Shown here piece after piece: positions 55,355-64,000 of a stretch of DNA of 64,000 nucleotides. The stretch comes from Saccharomonospora piscinae (GTDB taxonomy: Bacteria; Actinomycetota; Actinomycetes; Mycobacteriales; Pseudonocardiaceae), in the NCBI RefSeq assembly GCF_005862235.1, contig NZ_VCEK01000004.1, forward strand, positions 1 through 64,000, given 5' to 3'. The translations under genes were made by a program, and so were the position numbers. Position 1 is the stretch's first letter. The number at the start of each line of letters is the position of its first letter. Below the pieces are notes generated by a model. That model had not been told where the DNA came from and did not search any database. It saw nothing but the letters and a program-made list of their open reading frames with translations.

Positions 55355-55466
55355 GCACGCTCCCTGAGTTGCTGGCAGAGGCCCCCGAGTGTCCGCGCGG
55401 CACAGTATCACCGGTGCCGATCGGGCCGCGAACGCGCTCACCCGGCCGTTGCGGCACGATGAGGGC

Positions 55467-55754
55467 GTGAGTGACGAGAACGAGGTGACCCGCCTGACGG
55501 CGTGGGTCCACGGCAGTGTGCAGGGAGTCGGTTTCCGCTGGTGGACCCGCAGTCGCGCGCTGGAACTCGGTCTCGTGGGCAGTGCGGCCAACCTGGCCGA
55601 CGGCCGGGTCGAGGTCGTCGCCGAGGGACCGAGGCCCGCGTGCGAACGGCTACTCACCGCCCTCCGCGCGGGAGAATCACCCGGTCGTGTGGACCATGTC
55701 GCCGATCGCTGGTCGGAACCCCGCGGCGGTCTCCGGGGTTTCGTCGAACGCTGA
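55467..55754 (+). CDS. acyP: Acylphosphatase
   Basis: A 95-aa acylphosphatase: [27 protein letters not shown] carries the phosphate-binding loop with catalytic Arg (near residue 24) and the later Asn in [16 protein letters not shown]. Hydrolyses carboxyl phosphates. GTG 55467 is used; the upstream frame lacks a start with ribosome site. In mycobacteria it also lies directly before smc. Its 3' end overlaps a degenerate minus-strand ORF. Confidence 0.93.
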   Translation: MSDENEVTRLTAWVHGSVQGVGFRWWTRSRALELGLVGSAANLADGRVEVVAEGPRPACERLLTALRAGESPGRVDHVADRWSEPRGGLRGFVER

Positions 55755-55877
55755 ACCGCTGACACTGTTCTCCCAGTTGGGGAGTGCGAGCGCGGGTCGA
55801 ATCGCACTGCCCGGTTCCAGCTCGGCGGTGACGTCCTCATTACGGTCAAAACGGTCGTCGAATTCGTGAGCGCGCAT
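55677..55877 (-). pseudogene. Possible remnant of a BrnA/CopG-type antitoxin gene
   Basis: A 66-codon minus-strand ORF in the 286-bp acyP-smc gap. It begins HEFDDRFDRNEDVTAELE after MRA, which resembles the N-terminus of BrnA/CopG-family antitoxins (EFDxRFDxGEDVT). The DNA-binding core that should follow is absent, and the tail runs antisense into acyP for 78 bp. There is no ribosome site and the base composition is AT-richer than in its neighbours. Probably a decayed, transferred gene; function unlikely. Confidence 0.35.
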
Positions 55878-56040
55878 CGATGTCGGATTCTGCCAAGCCG
55901 CTAGTCGCTCACCGACCCGCCCGGCCACGCCGACGCCCCGGCTACCACGGGCGGCCACGGCTCGCCGGTAGCATCATCCGATCGGACACCGGCCGGTGGG
56001 CCGGAAAGCAGGACAGCCGGGACGGAAGGGTCGACGCCGC

Positions 56041-59000
56041 GTGTACCTGAAGAGCTTGACGCTGAAGGGCTTCAAGTCCTTCGCGTCGGCGACCACCCTG
56101 CGGTTCGAACCGGGTATCACCTGCGTGGTCGGTCCCAACGGGTCCGGCAAGTCGAACGTCCTCGACGCGCTGCGGTGGGTCATGGGCACCCAGGGAGCGA
56201 AGGACCTGCGCGGCGGCAAGATGGAGGACGTCATCTTCGCCGGCACGGCCGGACGGTCGCCGCTTGGCCGGGCCGAGGTCACGCTGACCATCGACAACGC
56301 CGACGGCGCGCTGCCCATCGAGTACACCGAGGTCTCGATCACCCGGCGGATGTTCCGTGACGGCGCCAGCGAGTACGAGATCAACGGCAGCACGTGCCGG
56401 TTGCTCGACATCCAGGAGCTGCTGTCCGACTCGGGTATCGGCCGCGAGATGCACGTGATCGTGGGGCAGGGACAGCTCGCGGAGATCCTGCAGGCCAAAC
56501 CCGAGGAGCGCCGTGCCTTCATCGAGGAGGCCGCCGGTGTGCTCAAACACCGCAAGCGCAAGGAGAAGGCCCTGCGCAAGCTCACCGCGATGCAGGGCAA
56601 CCTCGACCGGCTCAACGACCTGACCGCCGAGCTGCGCCGCCAGCTCAAGCCGCTCGGCAAGCAGGCCGAGATCGCGCGTCGCGCCCAGGCGGTGCAGTCG
56701 GAGCTGCGGGACGCCAAACTCCGTCTCTTCGCCGACGACCTGGTCACGCAGCGCACCGAGATCGAGCGCGACGAGGCCGACGAGAAGGCCGCGCGGGCGC
56801 GCCGTGCCGAGGTCGAGCAGACCCTCGAACTGGTGACCTCGGAACAGACCGAGCTGGAGGGCGTGCTCGCCGAGGACGCGCCGAAGCTCACCGCGGCCCA
56901 GGACACCTGGTACAAGCTCTCGGCGCTCGCGGAGCGGCTGCGGGGCACGGTGCGCCTGGCGGCCGAGCGCAAGCGGCACCTGTCGGAGGAGGTCGAGACC
57001 GGCGGGACGGGTCGCGACCCCGAGGAACTGCTCGCGGAGGCCGAGCGCGTGGCCGAGCGCGAGGCCGAACTGACCGAAGGCGTGTCGGAGGCCCGCTCGC
57101 TGCTCGCCGAGACCGTGGAGCGCCGCGAACACCTGGAACGGGTGGTGCAGGCCGCCGAGCGCGCACACCTGGCGGCCGTGCGGGCCATCGCCGACCGGCG
57201 GGAGGGCATCGCCAAGCTCTCCGGTCAGGTCGAGGCGCTGCGCAGCAAGAGCGGCGCCACCGCCGAGGAGGTCGACCGGCTGACGGCGGGGATCGAGGAG
57301 GCCGTCGCGCGTGCCGAGAGCGCGAGCGAGGACCTGGAGGAGGCCAGGGCCGAGGGCGGGGTCGAGGACTCCGACGACGAAACCCTGCGCGAGCACCACG
57401 AGCGCGCCGTGGCCGCGCACCGGGCCGCGAAGGAGCGGGTGGAGGAACTGGTCGCCGCCGAGCGGACCGCCGAGCGCGACATCGCGTCGGAGAAGGCGCG
57501 CGTCGACGCGCTGTCGATGGGACTGAATCGCAAGGACGGTGCGGGAGCACTACTCGGTGCCGCCGACGACCTGCCGGGCCTGCTGGGCTCGGTGGCGGCG
57601 CTGCTGACCGTCGACCCCGGCTACGAGGTGGCGCTGGCCGCCGCGCTCGGCCCGGTGGCGGACGCGGTGGCCGTGTCGGCCCGTGACGACGCCGTCGCCG
57701 CCCTGCGCCACCTCAAGGACACCGAGTCGGGGCGCGCCGGTCTGCTGCTGGGCGACACCCCGGCCCGGGTGGACCCGTCGGCCCTGCCCGCGCTGCCCGC
57801 CGGAGCGCGGTGGGCACGCGAGGTGGTGGCCGCACCGGAGGCGCTGCGCCCTGCTGTGGAACGCGCGCTGGAACGGGTCGCCGTGGTGGGCGAGCTGGCC
57901 GACGCCCGTGCGCTGGTGGCCGACCACCCGGACGTCACCGCGGTCACGAACGACGGCGACGTGCTCGGTGCGCACTGGGCCACCGGCGGCTCGGCGCGCG
58001 ACGAGAGCGTCATCGAGGTGCAGGCCGCCGTCGACGAGGCGCAGGACCGGCTCGCCGCGGCCGAACGCACACTGGAACGCACGGCGGCCGAGCTGGAGGG
58101 CGCCCGCGCCGAGCAGCACGACCGCCGCGCCGAGCTGGACCGGACCAAGGACGCGCTGGGCGAAGCGAAGGTCCGCCGGGCCCGCTCCACGGAACGGCTG
58201 GCCAGCCTCGACCGGGCCGCCCGGTCGGCGCAGTCGGAGGTCGAGCGGTTGAGCGACCAGCGCGCCAAGGTCGAGCGGACCAGGGAGGACGTGCTCGCCC
58301 AGCTCGCGGAGTTGGAGGACCGTCTCGCGGCCGTGTCGGAGCAGCCGGTGGACGACGACGTCGACACCAGCGAGCGCGACGAGGCCACCGAGTCGCTGTC
58401 CGAGGTGCGCCAGGAGGAGATGGACGCCCGCCTCGCGCTGCGTACGGCGGAGGAACGCGCCAGGGGCATCGCGGGCAAGGCCGACTCGCTGCGCCGCGCC
58501 GCCGAGGCCGAGCGGCAGGCGAGGGAGCGCGCCGAGCGGGCTCGCGTCGCGCGGGAACGCGGCGCGACCATCGCCGCCGCCGTCGTGGACGGCGGGGAGG
58601 CCGCGCTGGAGCGCATCGAGACGTCCCTGCACCGCGCGGCGACCGAACGCGACGCCATCCAGGCCCGCCGCGAGCACACCGAGCAGGCGCTGCAACAAGT
58701 GCGCCACCGCGTGCGGGAACTGACGGTGGAGCTGGAGAAGCTCACCGATGCGGTCCACCGCGACGAGGTGCTGCGAGCCGAGCAGCGGCTGCGGCTCGAA
58801 CAGCTCGAAGCGAAGATCACCGAGGAGTTCGGCATCGCGCTGGACGACCTCGTCACCGAGTACGGCCCCGAGGTCCCGGTGCCGCCCGGCCCCGGCGAGG
58901 TGGCCGAGTACGAGGCGGCCAAGGAGCGCGGTGAGACGGTGATGGAGCCGCAACCGATCCCGTACGACCGCGCGACACAGGCCCGCCGCGCCAAGCGCGC

Positions 59001-59640
59001 CGAGCGTGACCTCGCCCAGCTCGGCAAGGTCAACCCGCTGGCGCTGGAGGAGTTCGCGGCGCTGGAGGAACGCTACAAGTTCCTGTCCACCCAGCTTGAG
59101 GACCTCAAGGAGACCCGCAAGGACCTGCTGACCGTCGTCAAGGAGGTCGACGACAAGATCCTGGAGGTCTTCACCACCGCCTACCACGACGTCGCGCGCG
59201 AGTTCGAGACCGTGTTCTCCGTGCTGTTCCCCGGCGGCGAGGGCCGGATGGTGCTGACCGAACCCGGCGACATGCTCGCGACGGGCGTGGACGTGGAGGC
59301 CCGGCCGCCGGGGAAGAAGGTCAAGCGGCTGTCGCTGCTGTCCGGTGGGGAGAAGTCGCTGGTGGCGGTGGCCATGCTGGTGGCGATCTTCCGCGCCCGG
59401 CCCTCGCCGTTCTACGTCATGGACGAGGTCGAGGCGGCGCTGGACGACACCAACATGCGCAGGCTGATCGGGCTGCTGGAGCAGCTGCGGGAGAACTCGC
59501 AGCTCATCATCATCACGCACCAGAAGCCGACGATGGAGATCGCCGACGCGCTCTACGGCGTGAGCATGCAGGGTGACGGCATCACCAAGGTGATCTCCCA
59601 GCGCCTGCGCGCGGCGGACGCGGTGGAACAACCGGCGTAG
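56041..59640 (+). CDS. smc: Chromosome segregation ATPase SMC
   Basis: SMC, 1199 aa, full length. Walker A GPNGSGKS at residues 31-38; two long coiled coils; hinge region around 500-670 (DLPGLLGSVAALLTVDPGYEVALAAALG...); signature LSGGEKSLVAVAML near 1100; Walker B FYVMDEVEAALDD near 1123. Condenses DNA with ScpA/B, which are not in this window. GTG 56041 is chosen as the conserved VYLKSLTLKGFKSF start, preceded by a GGGA-rich sequence. Confidence 0.97.
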   Translation: MYLKSLTLKGFKSFASATTLRFEPGITCVVGPNGSGKSNVLDALRWVMGTQGAKDLRGGKMEDVIFAGTAGRSPLGRAEVTLTIDNADGALPIEYTEVSITRRMFRDGASEYEINGSTCRLLDIQELLSDSGIGREMHVIVGQGQLAEILQAKPEERRAFIEEAAGVLKHRKRKEKALRKLTAMQGNLDRLNDLTAELRRQLKPLGKQAEIARRAQAVQSELRDAKLRLFADDLVTQRTEIERDEADEKAARARRAEVEQTLELVTSEQTELEGVLAEDAPKLTAAQDTWYKLSALAERLRGTVRLAAERKRHLSEEVETGGTGRDPEELLAEAERVAEREAELTEGVSEARSLLAETVERREHLERVVQAAERAHLAAVRAIADRREGIAKLSGQVEALRSKSGATAEEVDRLTAGIEEAVARAESASEDLEEARAEGGVEDSDDETLREHHERAVAAHRAAKERVEELVAAERTAERDIASEKARVDALSMGLNRKDGAGALLGAADDLPGLLGSVAALLTVDPGYEVALAAALGPVADAVAVSARDDAVAALRHLKDTESGRAGLLLGDTPARVDPSALPALPAGARWAREVVAAPEALRPAVERALERVAVVGELADARALVADHPDVTAVTNDGDVLGAHWATGGSARDESVIEVQAAVDEAQDRLAAAERTLERTAAELEGARAEQHDRRAELDRTKDALGEAKVRRARSTERLASLDRAARSAQSEVERLSDQRAKVERTREDVLAQLAELEDRLAAVSEQPVDDDVDTSERDEATESLSEVRQEEMDARLALRTAEERARGIAGKADSLRRAAEAERQARERAERARVARERGATIAAAVVDGGEAALERIETSLHRAATERDAIQARREHTEQALQQVRHRVRELTVELEKLTDAVHRDEVLRAEQRLRLEQLEAKITEEFGIALDDLVTEYGPEVPVPPGPGEVAEYEAAKERGETVMEPQPIPYDRATQARRAKRAERDLAQLGKVNPLALEEFAALEERYKFLSTQLEDLKETRKDLLTVVKEVDDKILEVFTTAYHDVAREFETVFSVLFPGGEGRMVLTEPGDMLATGVDVEARPPGKKVKRLSLLSGGEKSLVAVAMLVAIFRARPSPFYVMDEVEAALDDTNMRRLIGLLEQLRENSQLIIITHQKPTMEIADALYGVSMQGDGITKVISQRLRAADAVEQPA

Positions 59641-59655
59641 CCGGTCGGCGGGACC

Positions 59656-59676
59656 GACACCGAGGTGTCACTTTTT
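59656..59676 (+). terminator. Intrinsic terminator after smc
   Basis: GACACC and GGTGTC form a 6-bp stem with a GA turn, followed by AC and five T residues: a classical hairpin plus T-tract, 16 bp beyond the smc stop. Confidence 0.7.
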
Positions 59677-59751
59677 CGCGGCGGGAAACGTCGAAACGAC
59701 GGAGACCCGAGTTCATATCCGACATTTCGCCGTTCGAGGAGATATCCGCTG

Positions 59752-60048
59752 ATGAGCGTACAGATGGTCCGTTTTCGCACGACCGAGAATCAGGCCGCGG
59801 CGGTGGCCGAGCAGCTCGACGAGGTGTTCGCGGCGGTGCATGCCGCCGCTCCGCGGGGAATGAGGTACACGGCGCTCCGGGACGCCGAGGAACCCGTGTT
59901 CACCCTCATTCTCGAACTTCCTGAGGGGGCGGAGAACCCGCTCCCGTCGATTCCCGCCGCGGCGGCCTTCCGCGGCTGGCTTCCCGGCCGGACCGACGAC
60001 GATCCGGCGCCGCGCCCGTGCACCGTTGTGGGCTCCTACGGCGCATGA
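59752..60048 (+). CDS. Small hypothetical protein (98 aa)
   Basis: A 98-aa protein, MSVQMVRFRTTENQAAAVAEQ..., with a predicted alpha/beta pattern and the segment PVFTLILELPEGAENPLPSIP. It could belong to the dimeric alpha-beta barrel superfamily (monooxygenase-like), but no active-site residues are recognised. ATG 59752 follows GAGGAG. Stand-alone transcription between the smc terminator and the next gene. Confidence 0.7.
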   Translation: MSVQMVRFRTTENQAAAVAEQLDEVFAAVHAAAPRGMRYTALRDAEEPVFTLILELPEGAENPLPSIPAAAAFRGWLPGRTDDDPAPRPCTVVGSYGA

Positions 60049-60130
60049 CGAGGCCGTGAGCGCGCAGTCTGACCGGCACAAATCACCCCGTCGGGTGTCT
60101 TGAGGCGGGAAGGTCTGCCACGATTCCCGC

Positions 60131-60934
60131 ATGATCGAGCAGACGGAGCACGGCTGGCCGACGGGCGATCCGCGCCGGTTCTTCGACGCCCCGATCGATC
60201 CGGCGCACCTGCGCGCGAGTAGCCCGAACGTGTACCGGCGCGCGTGGCGGCTCGCGGTCGGCGTCGTGGTCGGTGGCGGGCTGGTCGGGCTGGGGATCTG
60301 GGCCCTCGTCGCGGGTTTCGGCGCCGCCGAGGTGTCGTGGCCACTGATGGTGGCCGGCGTGGTGGCCGTGCTGGCGGGAGTGGGCCTGTTGCTGTTCGGC
60401 CTGCTGACCGGCGGGGCGGCCACGCCCTATCGGGGCGGACAGCTGGTGCCCGGCATGGTGGTGGAACACGCCGACGCCGACGTGCAGATCCTCACGCTCG
60501 CCGACACCTCTCGCGACCCGGCCGCGCCGCCGGACTTCGCCTACCGCCTGGTCAGCTTCCACGCCCGCGAGGGCACCCGGTTCGTTCCGGGACAGCCGGT
60601 GCCGTGTGTCGCGCACGGGTTCGTCGCGCCGCCGTGGAGCAGGCGATGGTGGAGCTTCCAGGCGTCCCCGGTGGCCTGGGCGACGGCCGAGGCCGAGCTG
60701 GTCGACGCGGCGGGCCGGGCGGTGCCGGCCGCCGAGTGGGATCTGGTGCTCTCCGGGGCCGAGCGGGTGGCGGACATCCGGCGGCGGCTGACCCGCGTCG
60801 GCCGTATCGCGCCGGACGACCTGCCGGAGAGCCTGCGCCGCCCGCCGACCCGGCTGGGCGTGCCGGTCGAGTGGCAGGCCGACGGGCGTGCGCGGTTCGT
60901 GGGTTCGGTCGCGCACACCACGTCGGCGGGCTGA
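60131..60934 (+). CDS. Hypothetical two-helix membrane protein (267 aa)
   Basis: A 267-aa protein. The N-terminal segment (FFDAPIDPAHLRASSPNVYRR) is followed by two close transmembrane helices (about 40-62, 68-92) and a C-terminal soluble domain (VVEHADADVQILTLADTSRDP...; YRLVSFHAREGTRFVPGQPVPC). Not recognised. GGGAA-like bases precede the ATG. It converges on the symporter gene. Confidence 0.75.
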   Translation: MIEQTEHGWPTGDPRRFFDAPIDPAHLRASSPNVYRRAWRLAVGVVVGGGLVGLGIWALVAGFGAAEVSWPLMVAGVVAVLAGVGLLLFGLLTGGAATPYRGGQLVPGMVVEHADADVQILTLADTSRDPAAPPDFAYRLVSFHAREGTRFVPGQPVPCVAHGFVAPPWSRRWWSFQASPVAWATAEAELVDAAGRAVPAAEWDLVLSGAERVADIRRRLTRVGRIAPDDLPESLRRPPTRLGVPVEWQADGRARFVGSVAHTTSAG

Positions 60935-60973
60935 GCCCGCCGGGCGCCGTCGCGGACGCCCGGCGGGACTCGC

Positions 60974-62482
60974 TCAGGAGGCCGGTTCCTTGACCCGCTC
61001 CAGCTCGTCGGGGCCCTCGGCGCGGTGGCGCAGCGACAGCAGACCGCCGACCAGCAGCGTCACGATGACACCCAGCGGCACGTACCAGGGGAAGGCCAGC
61101 GTGGCCTCCTCACCGTCGACGGTGAACGTGACGCCGAGGATGAAGATCGCGGCCACGACGATCGTGCTCACGAACGCCACGATCGCGTCGGTCTGCCGGG
61201 CCCGCTTCACGAAGATGCCCAGGGCGAACGCGCCCAGCAGCGCGCCGTAGGTGTAGCTGGCGATGCTGAGGCCGACCTCGACCACCGGCTCGTCGGTGCT
61301 GGTGAACATCGACGCGAACAGCACGAACACCACGGCCCAGATCAGCGTCCACATCTTGGCCTGCTTCAGTACCACCGCGTCGGGCAGCTCCTTCTTCGTC
61401 ACGCGCTGGTAGATGTCGCTCACGGTGGAGGTCGACAGCGAGTTCAGCGACGACGAGATGGTGCTCATCGCGGCGGCGAGGATGCCCGCTATCAGGATGC
61501 CCGACAACCCGGCCGGGAGTTGCTCGACGATGAACTTCGGGAACAGCTCGTCGTTGCTGCCGAGGCCCATCGACGCCGGGTCGGCGCCGTCGTAGAACGA
61601 CCACAGCATCGCTCCGACCACCAGGAACAGCGCGAACTGCACGAACACCACGACACCGCTGGCGATCACGGCCTTCTGGCTGTCGCGCACGGTCTTGCAG
61701 GCCAGCAACCGCTGGACCATCAGCTGGTCGGAGCCGTGCGAGGCCATCGCGAACAGCGCGCCACCGACGACGGCGGTGATGAACGCGTACTGGTTCGTGA
61801 CGATGTCGGAGGAGAAGTCGAAGAACTGGAACTTGCCCTCGTCGGCCAGCGAGCCGAACCAGCCTTCCGGCAGCTTGCCCGCGAGGATGAACACCGCCGC
61901 GATCGCGCCGACGACGTAGATGCTCATCTGGATCACGTCGACCCAGATGACCGCTTTGATCCCGCCAAGGTAGGTGTACACGACGGCGACCACGGCGATC
62001 GCCGCGATGATCATCCAGTAGGAGACGTCGAGACCCAGCGCTTCGAGGACCAGCTTCACCGGGATCGCGGTGGCGAACAGCCGCACCCCGTCGGCGAGCA
62101 GCCGCGTGACCAGGAACGTCACGGACGCCGTGCCCTGGAGCTTGCTGCCGAAGCGCTGGCCGAGGAACCCGTAGGCGCTCACCATGTTGCCCGCGTAGTA
62201 GCGGGGCAGGAGCACGAAGGCCACCACGATCCGGCCGATCAGGTAACCGATCGCGAGCTGGAGATAGGTGACGTTGCCGAGGTAGGCCACCGTCGGCACG
62301 CTGATCACGGTGAGGGTGGAGGTCTCGGTGGCGACGACCGAGAACGTCACCGCCCACCACGGCACCTGCCTGCCGCCGACGAAGTAGTCGGCCGACGTCT
62401 TCTGCTTGCCGCCGAGCATGATGCCCAGCAACGGCGAACCGATGAGGAATATCGCGATGATCGCGAGATCCAGGGGTCGCAT
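60974..62482 (-). CDS. Sodium:solute symporter family protein
   Basis: A 502-aa SSS-family transporter with about 13 hydrophobic helices. Family features: DYFVGGRQVPWWAVTFSVVATETSTLTVISVP near residues 32-63 and the GILAAAMSTISSSLNSLSTSTVSDIYQ block near 333-360. ATG 62482 begins 8 bp after the anmK stop, so the two are co-transcribed and the substrate may be an amino sugar such as anhydro-N-acetylmuramate (inference). Confidence 0.92.
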   Translation of the reverse strand: MRPLDLAIIAIFLIGSPLLGIMLGGKQKTSADYFVGGRQVPWWAVTFSVVATETSTLTVISVPTVAYLGNVTYLQLAIGYLIGRIVVAFVLLPRYYAGNMVSAYGFLGQRFGSKLQGTASVTFLVTRLLADGVRLFATAIPVKLVLEALGLDVSYWMIIAAIAVVAVVYTYLGGIKAVIWVDVIQMSIYVVGAIAAVFILAGKLPEGWFGSLADEGKFQFFDFSSDIVTNQYAFITAVVGGALFAMASHGSDQLMVQRLLACKTVRDSQKAVIASGVVVFVQFALFLVVGAMLWSFYDGADPASMGLGSNDELFPKFIVEQLPAGLSGILIAGILAAAMSTISSSLNSLSTSTVSDIYQRVTKKELPDAVVLKQAKMWTLIWAVVFVLFASMFTSTDEPVVEVGLSIASYTYGALLGAFALGIFVKRARQTDAIVAFVSTIVVAAIFILGVTFTVDGEEATLAFPWYVPLGVIVTLLVGGLLSLRHRAEGPDELERVKEPAS

Positions 62483-62490
62483 GCTGTCTC

Positions 62491-63696
62491 CTACGGTTTC
62501 TCGGGGGTCACGACCCGCAGGCGGGTCACGGGCCGGGGGTGGGGATGGGGCAGCGTCAGCGGACCCGCGCCCGGTGTGATGGCGCCGAGCAGGCGCGGTC
62601 CGCGTGCGCCCGTCGCGCTCGGCACGGTGGCCGGGAGGCCGTTCCATGTCAGCCACCCCAGCAGTGCGCTGAGGTAGGCCTCCTTGCCGTCGGAGGGCAA
62701 CCCGTTCTCGTCGCTGGGCACGACGGTCAGCCGCGTGCGCAGCGCGGCCACCAGTGCGGGATTGCGCAGTCCGCCGCCGGAGGTCACGACGGTGCCGACG
62801 CCGTGCCGCTCGCACTCGGCGGCCACCGTCGCCGCCGTGAGCTCGGTCAGGGTGGCGAGCAGGTCGGGGCCGTCGATCGGGGCCAGCCCCTCGGTGGCCT
62901 GCCGCAGGTAGGCGGCGTGGAAGTACTCCTTGCCGGTCGATTTCGGGGGTTTCCGGGCATAGTACGGATCGGCCAGCAGGCGCGACAGCAGGTCCTGCCT
63001 GACCGTGCCGTGTGAGGCGAGCGCGCCGTCGACGTCGCTGTGCCGTTGCCCGCCGGTCACCTCCGTGGCCGCGAGATCGAGCAGGGCGTTGCCGGGACCG
63101 GTGTCGTAGGCGAGTGCCGTGCCGTCCGGGTGCACCACGGTGATGTTGGCGATCCCGCCGATGTTGAGCGCCGCGACGGGGCGCCCTTGCTCCTCGGCCG
63201 CCCCGCGCAGCCACAGGACGTCCAGGGTGCTCGCCAGCGGTGCGCCGTGTCCGCCCGCGGTGACGTCGCGAATCCGCAGGTCGGCCACGACGGGCAGGCC
63301 GGTGCGTTCGGCGATCCACGCGGGCTGCCCGAGTTGCAGCGTGCCCTCGGCGGTGCCGCCCTCGACCCAGTGGAACACGGTCTGGCCGAGGGAAGCGACG
63401 AGATCGGCCCGCCCGCCCGCGAGGTCGGCCACGGCGGTGGCCGCGGCCTCGGCGAACGCCTGCCCGATGCGCGTGTCGAGCTTGGTGAGCTGCTCGGCGC
63501 TACTGCCGGCTGGCGGCAGCGCCGCGAGGACGTCCTGCCGCAGCTGTTCGGGATACGGCAGTTCCCAGTGGCCGAGCGGGGTCAGGGTGAGCTCGTCACC
63601 CGCGACCCGGAACGAGGCCACGGCCACGTCGATGCCGTCCACCGACGTTCCGGAGAGGAGCCCGACGACGCGGAGCTCGGACTTGCTTTCTACCAC
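62491..63696 (-). CDS. anmK: Anhydro-N-acetylmuramic acid kinase
   Basis: AnmK, 401 aa, opens and phosphorylates 1,6-anhydro-MurNAc to MurNAc-6-phosphate in peptidoglycan recycling. N-terminal SGTSVDGID (residues 15-23), LNIGGIANITV near 175, GPGNALLDL near 199 and DGKEAYLSALLGWL near the end. GTG 63696 gives the standard VGLLSGTS start. First gene of a pair with the symporter; no MurQ etherase or NagZ gene is nearby. Confidence 0.95.
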   Translation of the reverse strand: MVESKSELRVVGLLSGTSVDGIDVAVASFRVAGDELTLTPLGHWELPYPEQLRQDVLAALPPAGSSAEQLTKLDTRIGQAFAEAAATAVADLAGGRADLVASLGQTVFHWVEGGTAEGTLQLGQPAWIAERTGLPVVADLRIRDVTAGGHGAPLASTLDVLWLRGAAEEQGRPVAALNIGGIANITVVHPDGTALAYDTGPGNALLDLAATEVTGGQRHSDVDGALASHGTVRQDLLSRLLADPYYARKPPKSTGKEYFHAAYLRQATEGLAPIDGPDLLATLTELTAATVAAECERHGVGTVVTSGGGLRNPALVAALRTRLTVVPSDENGLPSDGKEAYLSALLGWLTWNGLPATVPSATGARGPRLLGAITPGAGPLTLPHPHPRPVTRLRVVTPEKP

Positions 63697-63838
63697 GGTG
63701 GTGGTCTAGTCCACGGCGGCCCGCCGCGCAAGATGTGCGGTGAAGGATTGTCCAAAAAGATGTGTAGTGGGTTGAACGCTGACCGTGGCTGGTGAGGGCG
63801 CCCTGCCACCGACGAGGGCGGATGCGAGGATGGCAGGC

Positions 63839-64000
63839 GTGTCGAACACCTGGTTGTGGATCACCGTCATCGCGGCCGTTGTGCTGTTGGTCGCACTCGT
63901 GGCCGGGCTGGCGATCGCGCGTCGGCGCCGCATCACCCTGGAGCGGGAGCGCGAGCAACAGCCCCAGGGCGGCCGGTACCAGGCCGGCGGTGGCATCGCA
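63839..64000 (+). CDS. ftsY: SRP receptor FtsY, N-terminal fragment (cut by window edge)
   Basis: The first 54 codons of FtsY: a short start, one membrane-anchoring helix (WLWITVIAAVVLLVALVAGLA, residues about 4-24), then a basic stretch RRRRITLEREREQQPQ typical of the variable A-domain. The GTPase part lies beyond the window. GTG 63839 follows GAGGA. Assigned mainly from position: smc-ftsY neighbours in mycobacteria are here split by a 4.2-kb insert. Confidence 0.8.
   Translation, partial: MSNTWLWITVIAAVVLLVALVAGLAIARRRRITLEREREQQPQGGRYQAGGGIA

Noticed and set aside
54527-55462. Plus-strand frame over the acidic protein gene
   Set aside because: It arises from the low-complexity Asp/Thr codons read in reverse; it lacks a ribosome site and any domain.
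1-64000. tRNA, rRNA or insertion-sequence genes
   Set aside because: Scanning by eye found no tRNA T-loop GGTTCGAATCC-type clusters in cloverleaf context, no rRNA and no transposase motifs; a dedicated tool was not available.

Overview
The window reads as chromosomal DNA from a high-GC Gram-positive actinomycete. GTG starts, many stop/start overlaps, an F420-biosynthesis gene (cofC), an HU protein with a long basic tail, sepIVA and a complete mce operon all point to Actinobacteria. The overall gene content fits Pseudonocardiaceae (Saccharomonospora/Amycolatopsis type); that family-level placement is inference. The backbone is the conserved actinobacterial block that in Mycobacterium runs leuC-leuD-hupB-mutT1-ppk-cofC-plsC-gpsA-ddl-thiL-ung-DAK-recG-pyc-rsmD-coaD-sepIVA-rpmF-rnc-mutM-smc-ftsY. 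Here it is interrupted by accessory inserts.

Layout. 1-9 kb: NdgR-type IclR regulator divergent from leuCD, then hupB, and the minus-strand genes mutT1, ppk and cofC. 8.3-14 kb: plsC, gpsA, a short cysteine-rich leader ORF ahead of cysteine dioxygenase, a PNPOx-like gene divergent from a MocR regulator, and ddl. 14-23.4 kb: DUF3515 protein, stand-alone Lrp/AsnC sensor domain, thiL, GNAT, an inserted XRE-regulator module with two small genes, ung, zinc-ribbon L28 (rpmB), a DhaL/FakA-like kinase and recG. 23.5-30 kb: pyruvate carboxylase, an arginase-fold protein, a PucR-like regulator and a HAD hydrolase. 30-39.5 kb: a minus-strand operon yrbEA-yrbEB-mceABCDEF-mas-mas. 39.9-43.3 kb: three exported proteins transcribed divergently from mce. 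43.4-46.3 kb: stand-alone SagB-type oxidoreductase and HelD. 46.4-51 kb: rsmD, coaD, sepIVA, yceD-rpmF-rnc-mutM. 51-55.4 kb: PadR/HAAS membrane pair, YflT-like membrane protein, ROK repressor, anchored acidic low-complexity protein. 55.5-64 kb: acyP, a possible antitoxin fossil, smc, two small genes, a sodium/solute symporter with anmK, and the start of ftsY, which is cut by the window edge.

Two families of short intergenic tandem repeats stand out. One has a 21-bp period (four loci) and begins or ends at stop codons. The other has a 30-bp period (two loci), and its core occurs in both orientations so that long hairpins can form. Other notable signals are a probable leaderless poly-Cys uORF before cysteine dioxygenase, palindromes at the XRE, PadR and ROK regulator promoters, and a symporter-AnmK pair that suggests amino-sugar scavenging. 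No rRNA, tRNA, insertion sequence or CRISPR array was recognised.
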